Assembly: GCF_003387575.1 (NCBI RefSeq)
Contig: NZ_QUAB01000010.1
Span: forward strand, 1-64,000
DNA: 64,000 nucleotides
Direction: 5' to 3'
Source of the DNA: Microbacterium bovistercoris
GTDB lineage: Bacteria > Actinomycetota > Actinomycetes > Actinomycetales > Microbacteriaceae
The notes beneath the pieces are model-generated. The model did no database searches. It was given only the letters and a program-made list of their open reading frames with translations, and was not told the origin of the DNA. The position numbers and the translations under genes were made by a program. Below, piece after piece: positions 9,579-18,201 of the stretch. Within the stretch, counting starts at the first letter, position 1. The number at the start of each line of letters is the position of its first letter.

Positions 9579-9624
9579 ATTTGTCGCAAATTTGGCTTGC
9601 GATTATCGGGAACATCGGTACAGT
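9579..9624 (+). promoter_or_regulatory. LacI-type operator and promoter of the ABC importer operon
   Basis: ATTTG-TCG-CAAAT (9579-9591) is an inverted repeat with a CG near its centre. It is followed by TTGCGA (9597-9602) and TACAGT (9619-9624), a -35/-10 pair with a 16-bp spacer. The sequence TTATCGGSAAC follows the palindrome in both this region and the lacI upstream region, suggesting shared control. Confidence 0.45.
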
Positions 9625-9734
9625 GGATTTCGGAGCGCCGTGATCCTTCCGGAACAGGATGTTTCGAGCGATCAGGCTGCTCCGCTCGTCAGGCCCCCGC
9701 CTGCGAGGGATGACAGTACAAAGGAGCACTGATC

Positions 9735-11036
9735 GTGAACAAGAGCCCTCGTGGCATGCGATACGCGGCCGCGGCCGCCATCGCCTGCGGCGCGCTGACG
9801 ATGTCAGCCTGCGCCGGCGGCACAGATCCCGCGGCCGACGGCCCCGTCGACCTCGTGATGGCGGTGTGGACGACGAACGAAGCGCATCTCGCCCTCTTCG
9901 ATGAGATCGCCGACGCATACGTCGCCGATCACGGTGACGAAGTCTCGTCGATCACCTTCCAGCCCCTCGCCGGAAACTACCTGACCACCCTCACCACGCA
10001 GATAGCCGGCGGAAGCACCCCCGATCTGGCCTGGGTCGCCGAGGCCAACGCCACTGAGTTCGTCAAGAACGGTGTGCTGCTCGATGTCGCCGACTACTTC
10101 AAGGAGTCGAAGGACTTCGACCTCGACGATGTTGTGCCGAGCTCGCTGGAACTCTGGAGCGACGACGGTGGAATCTACGCCTACCCCTTCTCCACCAGCC
10201 CGTTCGGCGTGTTCGTCAACCGCGACCTCGTCGCGGCCGCCGGACAGCCGCAGCCGGCTGACCTCCTCGCCGAGAACAAATGGACTTGGGACGCCGCGGC
10301 AGAGATCGCCGCTGCCACGGCCGCAGCCACGCCCGGCACCGGCCCGATCGTCATCGGCACTGCCCCGGACAAGCAGTGGGACGGTCTGACGACGGTCTGG
10401 GCCGGCTGGGGCGCGGCCCCCTGGGATGCGGCCGGCACGACCTGCACCTTCGACTCCAAGGAGATGACGGATGCGGTCAGCTGGTATCACGACCAGATCT
10501 ACTCCGCATCGGCGTTCGCCAAGCCGGGCGAGACCTTCTCCTTCGGCTCGGGTGGCTCTGCGATGCTCATCGCTCAGATGAGTTCGTCGGGTGGGATCGA
10601 TGAATCCATGCAGTGGGACTTCCTCCCACTGCCCGCCGGTCCGGCAGGACAGACCGACGTCGTCGGCCAGGCGGCCATCGGCGTGATCGCGAAGAGTGCG
10701 CACCCGGAAGCAGCCGCGAACTTCCTCACTTACTTCACCGATGCCCAGAACGCTGCAAAGCTCGCACAGTTCTTCCCCGCTCCGCGCACCTCGCTGTTGA
10801 CGGTCGATACCTTGCAGCAAGCGGCGCCGGCGTTGTCCCCCGAGCAGATCCAGCAGACCGTGATCGATGCGATCCCTGACGCGATCACGAAGGCCAACTC
10901 GAGCATCTACAGCCAGGTGAGCCCAGTGATCCAGACCAACTTCGACTCGCTCTGGACCCCGGATGCCGATGCTGCTCAGGTGCTCGGCGATGTATGCACG
11001 GCAATCCAGCCGGCACTGGAGAAGAGCGCGGGATGA
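9735..11036 (+). CDS. ABC sugar transporter substrate-binding lipoprotein
   Basis: A 433-residue extracellular solute-binding protein (family 1). The GTG start at 9735 follows AAGGAG by 8 nt. The signal sequence ends in a lipobox, TMSAC, with Cys26 as the lipid-anchored residue. The mature chain has features of carbohydrate-binding proteins, including an aromatic-rich cleft region (DKQWDGLTTVWAGWGAAPW). It should capture oligosaccharides at the cell surface and hand them to the two permeases encoded immediately downstream (4-nt overlap). No ATPase is encoded here, so a shared MsiK-like ATPase elsewhere is expected. Confidence 0.92.
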   Translation: MNKSPRGMRYAAAAAIACGALTMSACAGGTDPAADGPVDLVMAVWTTNEAHLALFDEIADAYVADHGDEVSSITFQPLAGNYLTTLTTQIAGGSTPDLAWVAEANATEFVKNGVLLDVADYFKESKDFDLDDVVPSSLELWSDDGGIYAYPFSTSPFGVFVNRDLVAAAGQPQPADLLAENKWTWDAAAEIAAATAAATPGTGPIVIGTAPDKQWDGLTTVWAGWGAAPWDAAGTTCTFDSKEMTDAVSWYHDQIYSASAFAKPGETFSFGSGGSAMLIAQMSSSGGIDESMQWDFLPLPAGPAGQTDVVGQAAIGVIAKSAHPEAAANFLTYFTDAQNAAKLAQFFPAPRTSLLTVDTLQQAAPALSPEQIQQTVIDAIPDAITKANSSIYSQVSPVIQTNFDSLWTPDADAAQVLGDVCTAIQPALEKSAG

Positions 11037-11965
11037 CGTCCGTGAAAGCGCCCGGCGTCGGGCGAGCAGCCCGCGCCGGGCGCCTTCTTCCCGACGCGAG
11101 GGCGGATCGCGTTCTCGGGCTCGCCTTCGTCGCTCCTCAGGTGCTGGGCATCATTCTGCTGGGGATCATCCCCTTCGGTTTCGTGATCTGGTACAGCTTC
11201 CACGACTGGAACGTCTTCCTCGGCTCGTTCGACTTCATCGGCCTGGACAACTACGTCCGCATGTTCACGGACAAGACGGTGGCCCAGTCGCTTCAGGCGA
11301 CCGGCATCTTCGCCCTGGGGTTGGTCATGACGAACGTCGCGGTCGCACTGGCGCTGGCGTCTCTCCTGAACCAGGGACTGCGTGGGACCGTGGCGTTCCG
11401 ATCGTTCTTCTTCTCGCCGGTGGTGGTTTCCATCGTCGCGTGGGTCATCATCTGGAACTTCCTGCTCGCGTCGAACGGCGGCATCAACGGTGCGCTCGCC
11501 ATGTTCGGAATACAGGGACCCAACTGGCTCGCCGAGCCAGGCTGGGCCATGGTCTCCCTCATCGTCGTCCAGGTGTCCAAGGGCGTCGGAATGAACATGA
11601 TCCTGTTCCTGGCGGCACTGCAGGGGGTTCCGTCGGAGCTGAAGGAGAGCGCCCGCCTCGACGGTGCGAGCCCGTGGCGGACCTACCGTTCGATCACGCT
11701 GCCATTGATCAGCCCGACCATTCTCATGGTCCTGATCATCACGACGATCTCCGCCTTCGACGTGTTCGCACCGGTCCAGCTCCTCACCGGTGGCGGGCCC
11801 GGAAACTCCACGCTGGTGTTCTCGTACTACATCTACCAGACCGCTTTCGGCCAGCAGCAGTTCGGCTACGGCGCGACGCTGGGTGTGCTTCTCTTCGTGA
11901 TCACGCTCGCTATCACCGCGCTGCAGTGGAAGGTGCGCAAGACATGGGTACAGGATGAGGTCTGA
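11033..11965 (+). CDS. ABC sugar transporter permease (MalF type)
   Basis: A 310-residue inner-membrane permease with about six transmembrane helices. The start at 11033 overlaps the binding-protein stop by 4 nt. The ATPase-docking EAA loop appears as ELKESARLDGASPWRTYRSI from about residue 202. Residues 1-27 are a cytoplasmic basic tail. With the following permease it forms the heterodimeric channel of a CUT1-type importer. Confidence 0.92.
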   Translation: MTSVKAPGVGRAARAGRLLPDARADRVLGLAFVAPQVLGIILLGIIPFGFVIWYSFHDWNVFLGSFDFIGLDNYVRMFTDKTVAQSLQATGIFALGLVMTNVAVALALASLLNQGLRGTVAFRSFFFSPVVVSIVAWVIIWNFLLASNGGINGALAMFGIQGPNWLAEPGWAMVSLIVVQVSKGVGMNMILFLAALQGVPSELKESARLDGASPWRTYRSITLPLISPTILMVLIITTISAFDVFAPVQLLTGGGPGNSTLVFSYYIYQTAFGQQQFGYGATLGVLLFVITLAITALQWKVRKTWVQDEV

Positions 11966-12917
11966 CGTGCTCGACACTGCCACAGACGCAGTTCCCGTCA
12001 TCGCGGAGGCGCGGCCCCGCACGCGATCGCAGCCGCGACAGCCCCGACAGGCGCGCCCGCAGCGGGACTCGCAGAGCGCACGGCGCCGACGGATCATCAG
12101 CAGGGTCATCCTTTACGGCCTGCTCGTCGTGCTGGCCATTCCCTTCCTCTACCCGACGCTGTGGATGGTCTTCTCCTCCTTCAAACCGACCAGCGAGATC
12201 TTCGCGATTCCGCCGACGCTGTTGCCGCAGACGTGGACCCTGGACGGCTGGTCCAAAGTGTTCACCGCGAATCCATTCGCGCGTCAGTACGCGAATTCGC
12301 TGGGGCTGGCCGCGATCATCACCGCAGGCACCGTGCTGGTGTCCGCGCTCGCCGGCTATGCGTTCGCGCGAATGAAGTTCCCGCTCGCCGGGCCACTGTT
12401 CATCCTGACGCTCGCCGGAATCATGGTGCCCGCGGATGTGACCATCATTCCGATCTTCCAGGTGGTGAACTCCTGGGGCCTGGTCGACACCTACTGGCCG
12501 TTGGTCATCCTGCCGATCTTCGGCCCCGGCGCCGTGGTCTCGACGTTCATCTTCCGACAGTTCTTCCTCGGCCTCCCCTTCGAACTCGAAGAGGCGGCCC
12601 GGTTGGACGGGTTGGGGCGGGTGGGGATCTTCGCCCGGGTGGCGATGCCGTTGGCCGGTCCGGCGATCGCCACGGTCACGATCATGACGTTCTTGAAGAG
12701 CTTCAACATGTACTTCGAGCCGCTCATCTTCCTCCGCTCGGCCGAACTGTTCCCGATCGGCCTGGGCTTGACCCGGTACCAGGACGGCTACGGCGAACCG
12801 CTGTGGACGACGCAGCTGGGCGCCACCACTCTGAGCGTCATCCCCGTGCTGATCGTGTTCTTCTTCGCGCAGAAGCAGTTCGTCGAAGGACTCACCCGGT
12901 CTGGTCTCAAGGGCTGA
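11955..12917 (+). CDS. ABC sugar transporter permease (MalG type)
   Basis: A 320-residue partner permease. The basic, Arg/Gln-rich N-terminus (about 1-50) precedes the first helix, then about five more helices. The EAA motif reads ELEEAARLDGLGRVGIFARV. It overlaps the previous gene by 11 nt if the ATG at 11955 is used; a GTG at 11967 is an alternative start. It completes the importer, which lacks its own ATP-binding subunit in this window. Confidence 0.9.
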   Translation: MRSDVLDTATDAVPVIAEARPRTRSQPRQPRQARPQRDSQSARRRRIISRVILYGLLVVLAIPFLYPTLWMVFSSFKPTSEIFAIPPTLLPQTWTLDGWSKVFTANPFARQYANSLGLAAIITAGTVLVSALAGYAFARMKFPLAGPLFILTLAGIMVPADVTIIPIFQVVNSWGLVDTYWPLVILPIFGPGAVVSTFIFRQFFLGLPFELEEAARLDGLGRVGIFARVAMPLAGPAIATVTIMTFLKSFNMYFEPLIFLRSAELFPIGLGLTRYQDGYGEPLWTTQLGATTLSVIPVLIVFFFAQKQFVEGLTRSGLKG

Positions 12918-12965
12918 CCGGATCCAGCAACATCCATCTCGCAAGTCACGACAAAGGAGTCATCG

Positions 12966-15236
12966 ATGACCGATCCGTCCCCCTCTGCCGAAGCTCCGCT
13001 GCTTCAGCCGATCTCACGCCGTACTCTCCTGCTCGCCGGCCTCGGCGCGGCAGCGGTCACCGCACTGGGCGTCTTCGAACGCTCGCCTGCTGCGTCAGCA
13101 AGTGCCGGGACGGTGCTCCCGCTCGTCGCTCCACTGCCAGCAGCACCCGACCGGACCCTGTTCGCTCCCCAGGAGCAGGTGCTCGCCGCCTACCTGATGA
13201 TCGTCGCGCCGATGGCGAACGACATCGTCGACGACGACCCGGACCGATTCGGGTTCATGGGCGGAGGCTGGTGGCGCACCCCGAGCGAGCCATTCAACGC
13301 GCGGGTGCAGGAGCACGTAGCCACGCTCAGCTGGTTCTACGCGAACGAGCGCTCGTGGAACCCCTACTACCTCGACGGCGCTCTGCTCGGTCGGCTAGAC
13401 GCCGCCATCGGGCACTATCTGCGCATCCAGCACCCCAACGGTTCGTTTCCCGAGTACACGACGACAGAATTCTCCCGTGCGGCGACCGCGTTCGGCATGG
13501 TGGCGTTGTCCGAAGCTCTCGCGAACCTCCGAGCCACGAATGCACTGCCCGAGCGTCAGGTCGAGCTGGAGGCATCGTTGCGCCGTGCGGCCGTCTGGTT
13601 CATGGATCTGACCAACGGCCATTGGAAGATCCCCCTCCCGTTCGTGAATCAGACGGTGGGCGGGCTCGCCGGCATCGCGCGAGCGGCACGCGTTCTGGAC
13701 GACGCGGATCTGGCGGCCGATCTGAGCGATCGGATCGACTTCATCGCCGAGCACGGGCAGGCGCCAGCCGGGTTCTTCCACGAGCCGTTCGGCTTCGACT
13801 TCGGGTACAACTTCTTCGTCATGCTCCCCGACCTCGCCGACCTGCACGCCATCACGGGCAATCCCGTGGTCCTCGACATGGCCCAGAAGTGGACGGACTT
13901 CGCTCGACACGCCGTGGTGCGCGAGCCGGACGTGTCCGGCTACATCGCGCACTCCGCCGCGTGCTCGCGGACGGCGGACTGGAACTTCCTGACGAACTTC
14001 GCAGACGATGCCGACCGCGGCGCGCTGAGCGCGGCGCTCGCCCCCGATGCCCCGGAGCTCGCGGCCTTCCTCACGACTCTCGAGGAGAAGCTCGCGTCGC
14101 GGGGTGCGTGGGCCGCAACACCGGATCCCGTTGTCGCCCGTGCCAAACAGGGGACTTCGCCGCGGCTCTGGATGCACGTCATCGAGCGACCCGATGTGCC
14201 GTCGGATGCCGACCGCGCTGCGTCCGAGGCATCGCTGCCATACATCATGTCCGAGAGGTTCACCGAGCGACGGGTGGGCACACTGGCCCAGGACTATGTC
14301 TTCGCCCGGCGCCCTGCGTACTACCTCTCTTCGTTCTTCGGCACGCGCTCCCAACCGATGAACCGAATGGGGCCGGGCCTGCTCTGGCACCCGCAGATGG
14401 GCACGGTCCTTGCAGCGACGAACACATCGGTCGGTGCGGCCTCGTGGGGGTTCGCCGACACCGCTGGAACCGAATCGGCCATGTCCGACATGGCGGTCGT
14501 GTATCGCCGCGGCAGCAGCGGTTCCGGCGCGGTGATCGTCCCGGATGCCCTCGACGCGGAGACGGGCGTCATCACCTTCGACGCGACCAGCTCTGCGAGC
14601 GGCGTCAGGACCCTGACCACGCTGCGAGACACAGGGGCGACGCTGCGTACGGAATCCGCCGTCACAGGTACGTTCCGGCTGCCTCTCGTACTACGCGCGA
14701 CAGACGAGGTCATCTACTCGGATGGTGCGACGGGACAGTTCAACGCAACGAGCGCCGCGGAGGCGACGTGGCTCAGCGTGCAACGCAACGGAGTACGCAT
14801 GCAGATCTCCTGGGGCATCGAGTCTGCGGTGACGCTCTCCGCTACTCCGATGAGCATGCTGGGCGGCACCCGGCGCGTTCACCAGCTGTCCATCCCGGTG
14901 GGTGTCAGCGCCCAGATCGAGATCGAGTTCGCGGCCCCATGGTCGTCGACCAGCACGTACACCACGGGGGACAGAGTGAGCTTCGACGGCAGCTTCTGGG
15001 TCGCCCAGTGGTGGACGAGAGATCTCCGGCCAGGGGACCCCACAGGACCCTGGTCGCAGCTGGGCCGCGAACTCGAAACAGCTGACGGCCCGGTACGGAC
15101 CTGGACTGCGAGCTGGATCTATGGGGGTGGCGAGAAGGTGCTCCACAATGGCGTGATCTATCTCGCCCGCTGGTGGTCACGCAACCAGGCCCCGGACGGC
15201 ACCGGAGGCGCATGGCAAAGGGTCGGTGAGATCTGA
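12966..15236 (+). CDS. Tat-exported toroid-type carbohydrate-active enzyme with two small CBMs
   Basis: A 756-residue secreted protein of unknown specificity. AAAGGAG precedes the ATG. The N-terminus has a twin-arginine signal (ISRRTLLLAG, Arg18-Arg19) followed by an Ala-rich stretch. Residues about 60-400 are helix-rich with repeated aromatic motifs (MGGGWWRTP, FHEPFGFDFGYNFF), resembling an alpha/alpha toroid; about 400-655 are beta-rich, as in many polysaccharide lyases and some hydrolases. At 659-700 and about 712-756 two copies of a roughly 45-residue module (W..STYTTGDRVSFDGSFWVA and its relative) look like CBM5/12 chitin-binding-type modules. The context (importer, glycosidases, esterase) argues that it is the outside enzyme that depolymerises the polysaccharide. 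I cannot assign a PL or GH family by eye. Confidence 0.7.
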   Translation: MTDPSPSAEAPLLQPISRRTLLLAGLGAAAVTALGVFERSPAASASAGTVLPLVAPLPAAPDRTLFAPQEQVLAAYLMIVAPMANDIVDDDPDRFGFMGGGWWRTPSEPFNARVQEHVATLSWFYANERSWNPYYLDGALLGRLDAAIGHYLRIQHPNGSFPEYTTTEFSRAATAFGMVALSEALANLRATNALPERQVELEASLRRAAVWFMDLTNGHWKIPLPFVNQTVGGLAGIARAARVLDDADLAADLSDRIDFIAEHGQAPAGFFHEPFGFDFGYNFFVMLPDLADLHAITGNPVVLDMAQKWTDFARHAVVREPDVSGYIAHSAACSRTADWNFLTNFADDADRGALSAALAPDAPELAAFLTTLEEKLASRGAWAATPDPVVARAKQGTSPRLWMHVIERPDVPSDADRAASEASLPYIMSERFTERRVGTLAQDYVFARRPAYYLSSFFGTRSQPMNRMGPGLLWHPQMGTVLAATNTSVGAASWGFADTAGTESAMSDMAVVYRRGSSGSGAVIVPDALDAETGVITFDATSSASGVRTLTTLRDTGATLRTESAVTGTFRLPLVLRATDEVIYSDGATGQFNATSAAEATWLSVQRNGVRMQISWGIESAVTLSATPMSMLGGTRRVHQLSIPVGVSAQIEIEFAAPWSSTSTYTTGDRVSFDGSFWVAQWWTRDLRPGDPTGPWSQLGRELETADGPVRTWTASWIYGGGEKVLHNGVIYLARWWSRNQAPDGTGGAWQRVGEI

Positions 15237-16294
15237 TGGCGGAGGCCGGCCGGGACGACAGGCGCGGAAACGCGTTGTGGGGCAGCTCCCGTGCCGGCAG
15301 CGACAGAAAGGACGCTGTCGTGCGGCCGCGGGCGGTTCTGTACGCAAGTGACGAGGATGCCGACGGGGCATTCTCGCCGGACCTGCTGGAGAGAATGACG
15401 GAGCTCGTCGACTGGATCCACATCCGTCCCGGCGAAGCTCCGAGCCGCACCGACCACACCTTTCTGCTGACAGGCTGGGGTGCTGGCAGAATCCCGGCGG
15501 AGCTGATCATGCCTGGAGTCTCGGCGGTCTTCCATATCGGAGGCAGCCTTCACGGCCTCATCCCGGAGGACGCCTGGCATCCCGACCTGATCGCGGTCTC
15601 TGCGAGGAGGGCCAACGCCGTTTCCGTCGCCGAGTACGCCCTCGCGTGCGTGATCATGGCAGCGAAGCGCGCTACCCTGTTCGCGCATCGGCTCCGCACG
15701 GGGGACGACTATTGGAGTACTGCGGTTCGACCCACCACCGGACTTTACGGCTCCCGGATCGGCATCGTCGGGCTATCCGCGACGGCTCGGCATCTGCTGA
15801 CCTTGCTGCAGCATCTCGACGTGAGTATCTCCGTGTACGATCCGACGCTCAGCGAGGGAGAGATCGCGACCGCCGGCGCCGAACCTCGAGATCTCGACGA
15901 GCTCATTCGCTGGTGCGACATCCTGTCGCTGCATGCGCCATCTGTCCCTGTCACACGAGGGATGATCGATGCCCGTCGCCTCGCAGCGCTTCACGACGGC
16001 GGAACCGTGATCAACACCGCGAGAGGGGACTTGATCGACACCGAGGCGCTGGCCGCGGAGTGCGCCAGCGGGCGCCTCTTCGCCTATCTCGATGTGACCG
16101 AACCGGAGCCCCTTCCCTCGGACAGCGCGCTGCTCACGATGGAGAGTTGCTTCGTCACCCCTCACATCGCGGGCGCTATGGGGCGTGATGTCCACCGGCT
16201 GACCACATTCATCCTTGAAGAACTGAACAGGGTGATCGCCACGGGCTCGACGCCATATGCCACGAGCCGCGACGAGCAAAGGCTCCTCGCATGA
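15236..16294 (+). CDS. D-2-hydroxyacid dehydrogenase-like protein
   Basis: A 352-residue NAD-dependent dehydrogenase of the phosphoglycerate/formate dehydrogenase fold. The Rossmann region YGSRIGIVGLSATARHL (about residue 163 onward) has a degenerate glycine motif, lacking the third Gly. Catalytic elements are present: Arg in NTARGDLID, Glu in DVTEPEPLP and His in VTPHIAG. The ATG at 15236 overlaps the previous stop (TGATG). A GTG at 15320 with a good GAAAGGA ribosome site is a credible alternative start, since the first 28 residues have no family character. Its substrate is probably an acidic sugar product of this locus (inference). Confidence 0.8.
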   Translation: MAEAGRDDRRGNALWGSSRAGSDRKDAVVRPRAVLYASDEDADGAFSPDLLERMTELVDWIHIRPGEAPSRTDHTFLLTGWGAGRIPAELIMPGVSAVFHIGGSLHGLIPEDAWHPDLIAVSARRANAVSVAEYALACVIMAAKRATLFAHRLRTGDDYWSTAVRPTTGLYGSRIGIVGLSATARHLLTLLQHLDVSISVYDPTLSEGEIATAGAEPRDLDELIRWCDILSLHAPSVPVTRGMIDARRLAALHDGGTVINTARGDLIDTEALAAECASGRLFAYLDVTEPEPLPSDSALLTMESCFVTPHIAGAMGRDVHRLTTFILEELNRVIATGSTPYATSRDEQRLLA

Positions 16295-17112
16295 TCGCCG
16301 CCTCCGCCGAGAACGCACCAGGATCCCGTCGACCGACGATCGTCCGGTGGGGCGACTCGCTCACGCAGCAGGGAGACGACGCTCGGCTGAGCGCACTGAC
16401 TCGCGCTGCCGTGCTGAACGCTGGCGTGGGTGGCGAGACTTCGACGACAGTCGCCGCGCGCATGGGAGCCATTCCGGTCACGGCTCACGTCTCGGCGGGG
16501 TCCCGACCCGGTGAACATCTTCTCTCGTTCATCTCGCCCGCAGACTTTCGCCCGCTGCTGCAAGGGAGCGGCACTGCGAACAGCCTTCTGGCTGGCTGGC
16601 TGGACGGCGTGCCCGGGGTGGTCTTCCCTCGCGAAGACGTCGCGGGGGATCATGTCTTCGTTGCAGACGACGAATCACGAACACCTCGCGCCGGGCGCGC
16701 CGCGTTCATTCCAGATGTGCACGATGCCTATCTCTCGGGCATCGGAGTCCTATGGGTCGGCAGGAACAACTTCAGTGACATGCGCACAGTGATCGAGGAC
16801 CTCGGCGCCATGGTCGCGAGGTTGACGACAGATCGCTTCCTCGTTCTTACAGTCCTCCACGGCGAGGGAGATCATCCGTTGTCAACGACGGGGCGAGCCA
16901 TCACCACTCTCAACGCTGCCATCTCGGCAACCTGGACAGATCATGTGCTGGATGTGGACGAGGAACTGCGACGGGTCTACGCGGTTCAGGAGGAGGAGGC
17001 CTGGGTGGTTCCAGCGCGCATCCGGAAGGATGCTGTGCATCTGACCGCCGAGGGCCAGTCCGCAGTCTCGGAGCTCATTGCGGCTGCCTGCCGTCAGCGG
17101 GGCTGGGTGTAG
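16291..17112 (+). CDS. SGNH/GDSL-family hydrolase, probable carbohydrate esterase
   Basis: A 273-residue hydrolase. All four SGNH blocks are visible: Ser in RWGDSLTQQG (block I), Gly in NAGVGGETS (block II), Asn in VLWVGRNNF (block III) and Asp/His in RKDAVHLTAEG (block V). The start overlaps the dehydrogenase stop by 4 nt (ATGA). There is no signal peptide, so it may deacylate imported oligosaccharides in the cytoplasm. In this locus it would remove acetyl or similar ester decorations before the glycosidases act (inference). It is the last intact gene of the rightward sugar operon. Confidence 0.82.
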   Translation: MIAASAENAPGSRRPTIVRWGDSLTQQGDDARLSALTRAAVLNAGVGGETSTTVAARMGAIPVTAHVSAGSRPGEHLLSFISPADFRPLLQGSGTANSLLAGWLDGVPGVVFPREDVAGDHVFVADDESRTPRAGRAAFIPDVHDAYLSGIGVLWVGRNNFSDMRTVIEDLGAMVARLTTDRFLVLTVLHGEGDHPLSTTGRAITTLNAAISATWTDHVLDVDEELRRVYAVQEEEAWVVPARIRKDAVHLTAEGQSAVSELIAAACRQRGWV

Positions 17113-17436
17113 CTGCCTAGCTATCGTGGGCGCTTCGGCCCGGCACTGCGGATCCCCATCCCGCATGGCGAAGGCGCCCATGGTGGCGGCGATGCACAGC
17201 TGCTCCGCGATCTGTTCGCGGGCGGCGCTGATCCGGCGGGCCGGGTGGCATCCTGGGCCGACGGTGTCAGGTCGATGGCGGTCGGGCTTGCCGGCAACCG
17301 TTCGCTCGCGACCGGTCAAGCGGTCGCCGTCGTCGACCTCGATCTCAGGGAGGGAGCGACGGCACTCGAGGGAGCGACGGCACTCGAGGAAGCGACGGCA
17401 CTCGAGGAAGCGACGACGCGAGTCGCCCGGATCTAG
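17113..17436 (+). pseudogene. C-terminal remnant of a Gfo/Idh/MocA oxidoreductase
   Basis: Directly after the esterase stop, and in the same frame, an open stretch with no plausible start encodes residues typical of a Gfo/Idh/MocA C-terminus: HGEGAHGGGDAQLLRDLF, then DGVRSMAVGLAGNRSLATGQ. The N-terminal Rossmann part is missing, so most of the gene has been deleted. The tail continues into an 18-bp tandem repeat (17352-17416) and stops at 17436. A short internal ATG at 17245 is unlikely to matter. The lost enzyme probably belonged to the sugar operon. This fragment fills most of the 340 bp between the esterase and GntR genes. Confidence 0.7.
17352..17416 (+). repeat. 18-bp tandem repeat, about 3.6 copies
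   Basis: Units at 17352-17369, 17370-17387 and 17388-17405, plus a partial at 17406-17416, repeat GGGAGCGACGGCACTCGA with a G-to-A change in the last two. In the remnant frame it reads as EGATAL-type hexapeptides. The unit length is a multiple of three. Confidence 0.85.
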
Positions 17437-17452
17437 CGCGGCACGTCGCCGT

Positions 17453-18091
17453 TCAGATGCGGCCCATGCGGGCGAATGCGCCCAGTACAGTGCGCTCCGA
17501 GCGGATCAGATACTTCTCCAGCTCGTCGGCCGCGGCATCGGGTCCGTGCTGCAGGAACGCGTCGAGCACCGCGCGGTTCTTCCGCACGAACGGTTCATGC
17601 AGGGCGCGCGGATCGTCGATCTCGAGGAACGCCAGGCGCAGCTCGGCGGCCACGTCGCGGTAGGTTCGGGCCAGGCGCGGACTGTCGGCGAGGGCGACGA
17701 TCGCGTCGTGGAACGCCATGTTCGCGCTGCCGATCAGGCGCCAGTCGGTGCCGGTCAGGTGAGTCTCGGCCTCGTCCACGGCCGCGCGCATCAGTTCGAC
17801 GGCCGGATGCTCGGGCTCGGCCTGCCGCAGGGCGGCGCACTCGATCACGCGGCGGGCTCGGTAGATGTCGACCACGTCGGCCATCGAGGGCGACGCCACG
17901 GAGACGCCGCGGTGGGGCACGTGTTCGATGAGCCCCTGCTCGGCGAGTACCCGGAAGGCCTCGCGCAGCGTGTTCCGCGACACATCGAGGCGCTCGGCGA
18001 GTGCAGCCTCGGACAGCCGGGAGCCTGGAGCGAAGTCGCCGTCGATGATGCTCTGCCGCAGTACATCGGCGAGCGGAGCCGCGTTGGTCAT
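17453..18091 (-). CDS. GntR-family regulator (FCD type) of the 5-oxoproline operon
   Basis: A 212-residue repressor. The start at 18091 gives the usual short N-terminus MTNAAPLADVLRQSI before the winged helix-turn-helix (about 10-70; LSEAALAERLDVSRNTLREA). The all-helical FCD ligand domain (about 80-205) contains metal/ligand-binding His and Arg residues typical of carboxylate-sensing members. It is divergent from the transporter-PxpABC operon, and a perfect GntR/FadR-like operator (18124-18136) lies between them. An acidic effector such as 5-oxoproline is expected (inference). Confidence 0.9.
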   Translation of the reverse strand: MTNAAPLADVLRQSIIDGDFAPGSRLSEAALAERLDVSRNTLREAFRVLAEQGLIEHVPHRGVSVASPSMADVVDIYRARRVIECAALRQAEPEHPAVELMRAAVDEAETHLTGTDWRLIGSANMAFHDAIVALADSPRLARTYRDVAAELRLAFLEIDDPRALHEPFVRKNRAVLDAFLQHGPDAAADELEKYLIRSERTVLGAFARMGRI

Positions 18092-18123
18092 GGATCCAGC
18101 GTATGCGTCAGTCGGTGAGAAAT

Positions 18124-18158
18124 ATTGTTCAACAATCAATCTCTGCTTGCCCTACAAT
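18124..18158 (+). promoter_or_regulatory. GntR operator and -10 box for the pxp operon
   Basis: ATTGTT-C-AACAAT (18124-18136) is a perfect inverted repeat matching the TTGT-N-ACAA form bound by FCD-type GntR proteins. TACAAT (18153-18158) is a good -10 box about 17 bp downstream of the palindrome centre line, so a bound repressor would cover the -35 region. Transcription would start near 18165, supporting 18202 as the transporter start. Confidence 0.65.
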
Positions 18159-18201
18159 CATGAGAATCCCCTACCCGCCCACCAAAGACGATGGGATCCC
18201 C

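Noticed and set aside
12161..15085. Alternative-frame open stretch overlapping the permease and toroid enzyme genes
   Set aside because: The other frame encodes recognisable membrane and CBM features with good ribosome sites; this one is low-complexity.
17352..17416. CRISPR-like array
   Set aside because: The 18-bp units are directly adjacent with no spacers, and there are no cas genes.
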